DNA of 64,000 bases, taken from positions 52,107 to 116,106 of the forward strand of contig NW_003546547.1 of assembly GCF_000090795.2 (NCBI RefSeq), given 5' to 3'. This stretch comes from Amphimedon queenslandica (Eukaryota; Porifera; Demospongiae; Haplosclerida; Niphatidae). Made by a program: the position numbers and the translations under genes. Below are positions 59,532 to 64,000 of this stretch, in pieces (position 1 is the stretch's first letter; each line of letters opens with the position of its first letter). Below the pieces are notes generated by a model. The model had not been told where the DNA came from. It ran no database searches and saw nothing but the letters and a program-made list of their open reading frames with translations.

Positions 59532-61367
59532 ATGAAAATGGCTGCAAGCGAATCTGAGGCAACTCAAGCTTTCCCAAACCCTCCCTCTATATTGTACAAG
59601 CTCTACACAGACGAGGCAGTAGAATCTGGATCTGCTCCCAAACCTCCTCCTCCTGTGCAAGGACATTATCAAATGTTTGGAGCTCCATTTAATGTTAGCT
59701 GAGAAGTGAAAAGGAATGGATATTTTAAAGCAATTACTGTTTTGATAGACTGGAGATGCTATGATTCGTTCACTGGAGGAGCAGAATGTACAGCGTCTTT
59801 ATCCACAGCAGTATGGTAAGTGCAAAAGTGCAGTGAGTTCTCGGTTTTACCTTATGATGATAATTTTGGTAATAATAATTATGCTATTTTTACTAGACAA
59901 AAAGGTTGAATTGAAAAAGTTGAATCGTTCGATATTAATCTGTTTCTTGGAACTTTTGGATATTCTCATTGATAACCCATCTTCTCCTGAGGTATGAATC
60001 CAGGGTTTTCCACAGGATTTCTACTGATTTAGTACAGTGCTTTTCAGTGGATTTTTTTAATAAATTTTGAAATTTCCACCAAAATTTAATTTGGGTCAAA
60101 TTTTTTTTTAAATAAAAGAAAAAAATTTACCACTTTTATAATTTTTATTGTACATATACATGTACTTATGTTGCGTAGAAAGTTTGAGCTGATTCTGATC
60201 AAAATTGGGTTTTTTATGAATTTTTAAAGTTGCTCCAAAATTGGGCCAAAGTCCCTGTACTATAGTACAGGGTGAGTGGCCAAATTTCACCAAAAATGAA
60301 AAGGTGAGAATTCTTCATTTTTATAATTTTTTCTGATGCATATACATGTATTTATGCTGCGTAGAAACTTTGAGCTAATTCCGATCAAAATTAATTTTTT
60401 TATGAATTTTTAAAGTTGCTCCAAAATTTGGCCAAAGTCCCTGTACTATAGTACAGGGACTTTGGCCAAATTTCGCCAAAAATGAAAAGGTGAGAATTCT
60501 TCATTTTAAAATTTTTTTCTGATGCATATATATGTACTTATGCTGCATAGAAACTTTGAGCTATTTCCGATCAAAATTGAATTTTTTATGAATTTTTAAA
60601 GTTGCTCCAAAATTAGGCCAAAGTCAAATTTCGTCAAAAATGAAAAGGTGAGAATTCTTCATTTTTATAATTTTTTCTAATACATATACATGTACTTATG
60701 CTGCGTAGAAACTTTGAACTGATTTTGATCAAAATTGGATTTTTTATCAGTTTTACATTGCTCCAAAAGCCATGTACTATTGCGTTGCCATGAAGCATGC
60801 TGTTTAGCCACTTTTTGGTGTACTTTTTTCCACTTGTTTGTTTCACACAGCGTAATGATAAGATCAAAGATCTCAGCATCCTGTTCATTAACATGCATCA
60901 CTTGATAAACGAGTACAGACCACATCAAGTAATTAAACAAAAATTAAATTTTTTAATTATTGCTAATATTTGTAACTGATTACAGGCTCGAGAGACACTT
61001 CGTGTGGTTCTAGAGAGACAAAAGAGACAAAGAGATGAAATGATACAACAGATAACCAGGTACAGTACTCGATACCTTCTCTCTTCTAAGAACTAGCAAT
61101 GCTCTTTGGTAGAGCAATGGAAAAAGCACAGACTATTTTGAAAACGTGTGACGGTAGCTTAAAGCAGCTCATAACAACTCTTCCAGCAGCAGAGGATGAG
61201 CAGGAGGAAATGGAAACTTCACAAGCAAATGAAGTTCGTTGTTTGATCTCTTTCGTATTTACCTCTTTTTTTTCTATCAGAAAACTGATCAAAATCCAGT
61301 GACACTTGATTCATTTGTTGATTCACAGGACAGAGATTTGATTAAATATGTAGATACTTTCAAATAA
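59532..61367 (+). CDS. MED7: Mediator complex subunit 7
   Basis: Seven exons (59532-59693, 59749-59815, 59897-59991, 60851-60928, 60986-61059, 61113-61233, 61281-61367) join to 227 residues. Start options are ATG 59532 or 59538 (MAASESE). Family blocks: [87 protein letters not shown] and [16 protein letters not shown]7 pairs with MED21 to form the hinge of the Mediator middle module linking activators to RNA polymerase II. Intron 3 (59992-60850) is expanded by the palindromic repeat array while the other introns are 50-60 bp. Confidence 0.95.
60060..60775 (+). repeat. Array of about 4 monomers of the palindromic repeat, including a perfect 50-bp palindrome
   Basis: Cores lie at 60253-60272 and 60439-60458 (186 bp apart), with degraded units at both ends. 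At 60424-60473 the palindrome extends to 50 bp with no mismatch: AAATTTGGCCAAAGTCCCTG through to the mirrored end, centred between 60448 and 60449. It occupies MED7 intron 3. Confidence 0.92.
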
Positions 61368-61509
61368 ACATTAATTATCATTAACTTCTCAACTCTCATT
61401 TCTTGTTATAATATGAATTAGATTATGTGAAAAAGTAACTCCAAATGTACATTGTGTATATATACTACAACAAAAATATAACAACAAACATCTTGACTGT
61501 ACATATCCA

Positions 61510-62373
61510 TTAGCTGTATCTCCCTAAGTAGTAAAGTGATTGTTTGATGGAATAATCAGCTAGTGCAATCTCATCTGCTAGGCCTTTAACATCATCTCCC
61601 TGCATTAAATATATAACTTGACTATTCAGATGATTTGTTCAATTTACCAGTTGTCTCTCCAAGTATAATGCTTTAGATTTTTCTAGTACAGTCGACTTGT
61701 CTAATTGCCTTTCACTTGAATAAAAATGATACCTATAATAATTTACAATTAGTTATGACAAACTTTCTACAGTATACTATAACTGACCTTCCTTTAGTCT
61801 CCTTTGCTATAGTTTGCAAAAAGCATAGGGACTCACTAAATATAAGTACACACATAGATGAATGAATATATATGTTCACACATCATTGATAAACACAATA
61901 GCTAGTATTATCATCTCACTTCCTAGTTGTCTGATATGCTATGCTGTTTATGTGCCAATTGAATGGAAAGGCTTTCTTTAGTTCTTTGACTTGTGACATG
62001 AGATAAGTAGAAGTATGGTCCTGCAGTTATAGACTAATGACAAACACACAATTATTGCAACATACTGTATCTCCATCACTGATTAAATAAATTTCTTGTC
62101 CTTTTTGTTTCAGTGAACACTGTACAAGGTAGTATTTTAGTATACATAGTACTGTTTGTACTCAAGTAACGTACTGTTATTGCTTCATCTAGATTACTGC
62201 AACCTCCAAATATAAGTTTCTGTATCCATCCTTCAGCCTCAGATCTCTGCCTTGAGGTATTGGGAACAAGGCTTGTTTGCCAGGATGTAACATCAGTCGA
62301 AAATGCAATAATATTGAAAAAACTATAAACAATACAATAATAATAACAACAACAACAACAATACTAATAATAC

Positions 62374-62405
<32 letters not shown>

Positions 62406-62783
62406 GTTATGTTACTTTATACCTGATTCGCTTTTTTGCCAGTTGCTCTCTCAGTAGTGTCTTTAGTTGATCCTTCAGGTGTGACTGGTGGACTCTCATT
62501 GAGCTAGAGACATCAACCAGAATAACAACCTGGCAAATGCATACATTAAACTCACATCAAATTAATTAATCATACCTTCCTTCCTGCTATGCAACCAAAT
62601 ACATATCTACTATCTAAGATCAAAATATTACAATCAGTCATTGAATCAGTGATACATTTCTACTGATCAGTACCTGTTAGCAACCATTGCAGTCTGTCCA
62701 TGTATCTTGCTTTAACAGCAGTGAAAAGTTTCCATAATTTTCCCAAGTCTTTGTGACTGATACTCAGCTCAGCAACTCGTCCC
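61510..62783 (-). CDS. VWA3-like protein with von Willebrand A domain (N-terminus not located)
   Basis: Minus-strand exons, beginning near 62783 (GRVAELSISHKDLGKLWKLF) and ending at the stop 61510-61512 (YYLGRYS), encode KARYMDRLQWLL, SRYVFGCIAGRK and a VWA domain. The VWA opens VVILVDVSSSMRVH, in which DVSSS gives the DxSxS metal-ion-dependent adhesion site. It continues AFSTDVTSWQTSLVPNTSRQ, KLIFGGCSNLDEAI, GQEIYLISDGDT and NWHINSIAY. This resembles VWA3A/VWA3B. I found no convincing start codon or upstream exon between 62784 and receptor gene C, so the gene may be 5'-truncated, may use the internal ATG in KARYMDRL, or may have missed exons. Confidence 0.7.
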
Positions 62784-62870
62784 TAACAGAAGACAAAAAA
62801 ATATTCTCTTAGAAACATTATTAACACAATTTTTATGATGTGTGCTCACAGCCTAATAAGGACTATAGAG

Positions 62871-62878
62871 TATATAAG
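62871..62878 (+). promoter_or_regulatory. TATA-box-like TATATAAG upstream of receptor gene C
   Basis: TATATAAG lies 48 bp before the ATG of receptor C, compatible with a start site roughly 20 bp before the ATG. No such box was noticed at the same distance before A or B. Confidence 0.45.
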
Positions 62879-62925
62879 GTTTGTATAGCATCTTGTCACC
62901 ATGTTAGAATTAGGTCAGAATAAAG

Positions 62926-64000
62926 ATGCTGTGTACAGTAGCTTTGCTCTTTGTTGTCCTACTACCAAAAAGTAAATCATCTTTAAAATGTTGTTATTAT
63001 TATCCTAATAGGTACTGAGCAATGTACAGAGAGGTTTATGGAGCTACCACTAGTGATGTATGGAGCAGAGAGAATAGGAATTTATCCACTTCAAGACTTT
63101 GTGGATAGTAATACACTAAGAGTCCTTACAGAGTATCAGTTCAATTGTTCATCCACTAATATAACCAGTCTTATATTGGGTATTAATATAAGAGAAGTTT
63201 CAAGAAGTGGTACACTATATCCCAGTGTCCAGGTCTTTAGACCTAATGGTAGTCTAGTGACTGGTAGTGAGAGAACTATTTATTATTCTACCTCTAATGT
63301 CAGTACTAGTGGAGTGTTTGAATATCCACTCAATCCTCCTATACCAGTAATGAGTGGAGACCTGTTAGCTGTATCACAACCAGAACTAACAAACAGTGCT
63401 GTTAGAATCAGATACATTGCCGGAATTAGTTTTAGTAGCAGTCAAAATATACTCATAGGATCATCTTTTGTTAATTTGAATGGTTTAACAACTACTGATG
63501 GGTTGATATTAGTATATCCAGTAACAGGTAAGACACACACTCACTGTATCATTGAATTATTTTACTATCATTAGATGGATACTGTGTTAATAGTGCCAAT
63601 TCAATCAATGCTTCATTTATTGAAGAGAAAGCACTTGAAGTACAAAGATCACAGCCTTTCTATCGCCAAAGCCAATTCATTTATCCATGGATTGTATTCT
63701 CATGTAATGGATCAGTTACTAAATGGATCTTTGGAGCGGACAATAATGGGACTTTAAGTCAACCTGAGCTCCAAATATGGCGTCAACTGGGTCCCAATAA
63801 TTACAATAAAATAGGATCTAGTTTAGTTAATGCTGATACAATGATTGGTACTAATCTCTATGAGTTTATTCCTCAGACTCCACTGCAGTTTCAGGAAGGA
63901 GACATATTTGGTGTTTATAGTGATAGAACTGATGGAGAAAGATTAGTTCTATACGAACGAAGACTGAATGGGCCAACTAACCTACGAGTCAATGGTAGTC
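62926..64000 (+). CDS. Receptor-like type I membrane protein, paralogue C (3' end outside window)
   Basis: Exon 1 (62926-62971, signal peptide MLCTVALLFVVLLPK), exon 2 (63012-63527, module 1) and exon 3 (from 63575, module 2) are in frame with the same phase-1 introns as genes A and B. Module 1 shares QFNCSSTNITSLILGI and VSTSGVFEYPLNPPIPVMSG; module 2 shares PELQIWRQLGPNNYNK and YEFIPQTPLQFQEGDIFG. Module ends are divergent. The stalk, helix and tail lie beyond the window. It is about 54 kb from B, so the family is not limited to one tandem pair. Confidence 0.85.
63528..63574 (+). other. 47-nt intron 2 of receptor C, identical to A and B
   Basis: Base-for-base identical to 5648-5694 and 7708-7754. 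Confidence 0.95.

Noticed and set aside
1-64000. tRNA, rRNA or viral/retroelement genes
   Set aside because: I found no tRNA box pair, rRNA-like stretch, reverse transcriptase, integrase or transposase motif on either strand by reading; a dedicated search was not possible.

Overview
This is an animal (metazoan) nuclear window, most probably from a demosponge, with Amphimedon queenslandica or a close relative as my best guess. The evidence is AT-rich DNA, clear homologues of animal genes (LLGL, cyclin F, TBC1D16, CEP112, MED7, PIRH2), very small introns (many 45-60 bp, all GT-AG), intergenic gaps of only 75-400 bp and abundant short palindromic repeats. The species is inferred from style and could not be searched. 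I placed exon boundaries by hand from splice signals and reading frame. For two receptor-like genes (A and B), the ankyrin giant, SLC39A11, RCHY1, UBFD1, RNASEH2A and MED7 the exons sum to an intact frame; for the others the outer limits are firmer than some internal boundaries.

Layout, left to right (strand): PDXDC1 (-, runs off the left edge); two tandem paralogous single-pass receptor-like genes A and B (+); a giant ankyrin-repeat protein (+); SLC39A11/ZIP11 (+); ketohexokinase KHK (-); a 1.9 kb tandem-repeat island with a hairpin; ALG6 (+); RPF1 (-); RCHY1/PIRH2 with a long acidic tail (+); cyclin F (-); UBFD1 (+); TBC1D16 (-); LLGL, lethal giant larvae (+); RNASEH2A (+); a small intronless membrane-protein ORF (+); an unrecognised serine-rich protein (-); a CEP112-like coiled-coil protein (+); SPTY2D1/SPT2 (-); MED7 (+); a VWA3-like protein (-); and a third receptor paralogue, C (+), cut by the right edge.

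Most genes are conserved single-copy housekeeping genes without a shared pathway. They are organised as head-to-head pairs with short shared promoters (PDXDC1/receptor A, KHK/ALG6, RPF1/RCHY1, CCNF/UBFD1, TBC1D16/LLGL, unknown/CEP112, SPTY2D1/MED7, VWA3/receptor C) and as tail-to-tail ends. Two of these promoters carry NRF1-like palindromes and E2F-like sites.

The most novel content is the receptor-like family (A, B, C). Each complete copy has a signal peptide, two related extracellular modules each on its own phase 1-1 exon, a Ser/Thr-rich stalk of variable length, one transmembrane helix and a tail with NPxY-type motifs. The three copies are mosaics of near-identical and divergent blocks and share a 47-nt intron identical at every base, which points to gene conversion. 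The second notable feature is a dispersed repeat with a 186-187 bp monomer carrying a perfect palindrome. It recurs as short arrays in introns of PDXDC1, ALG6, RNASEH2A and MED7, with single decayed units elsewhere.
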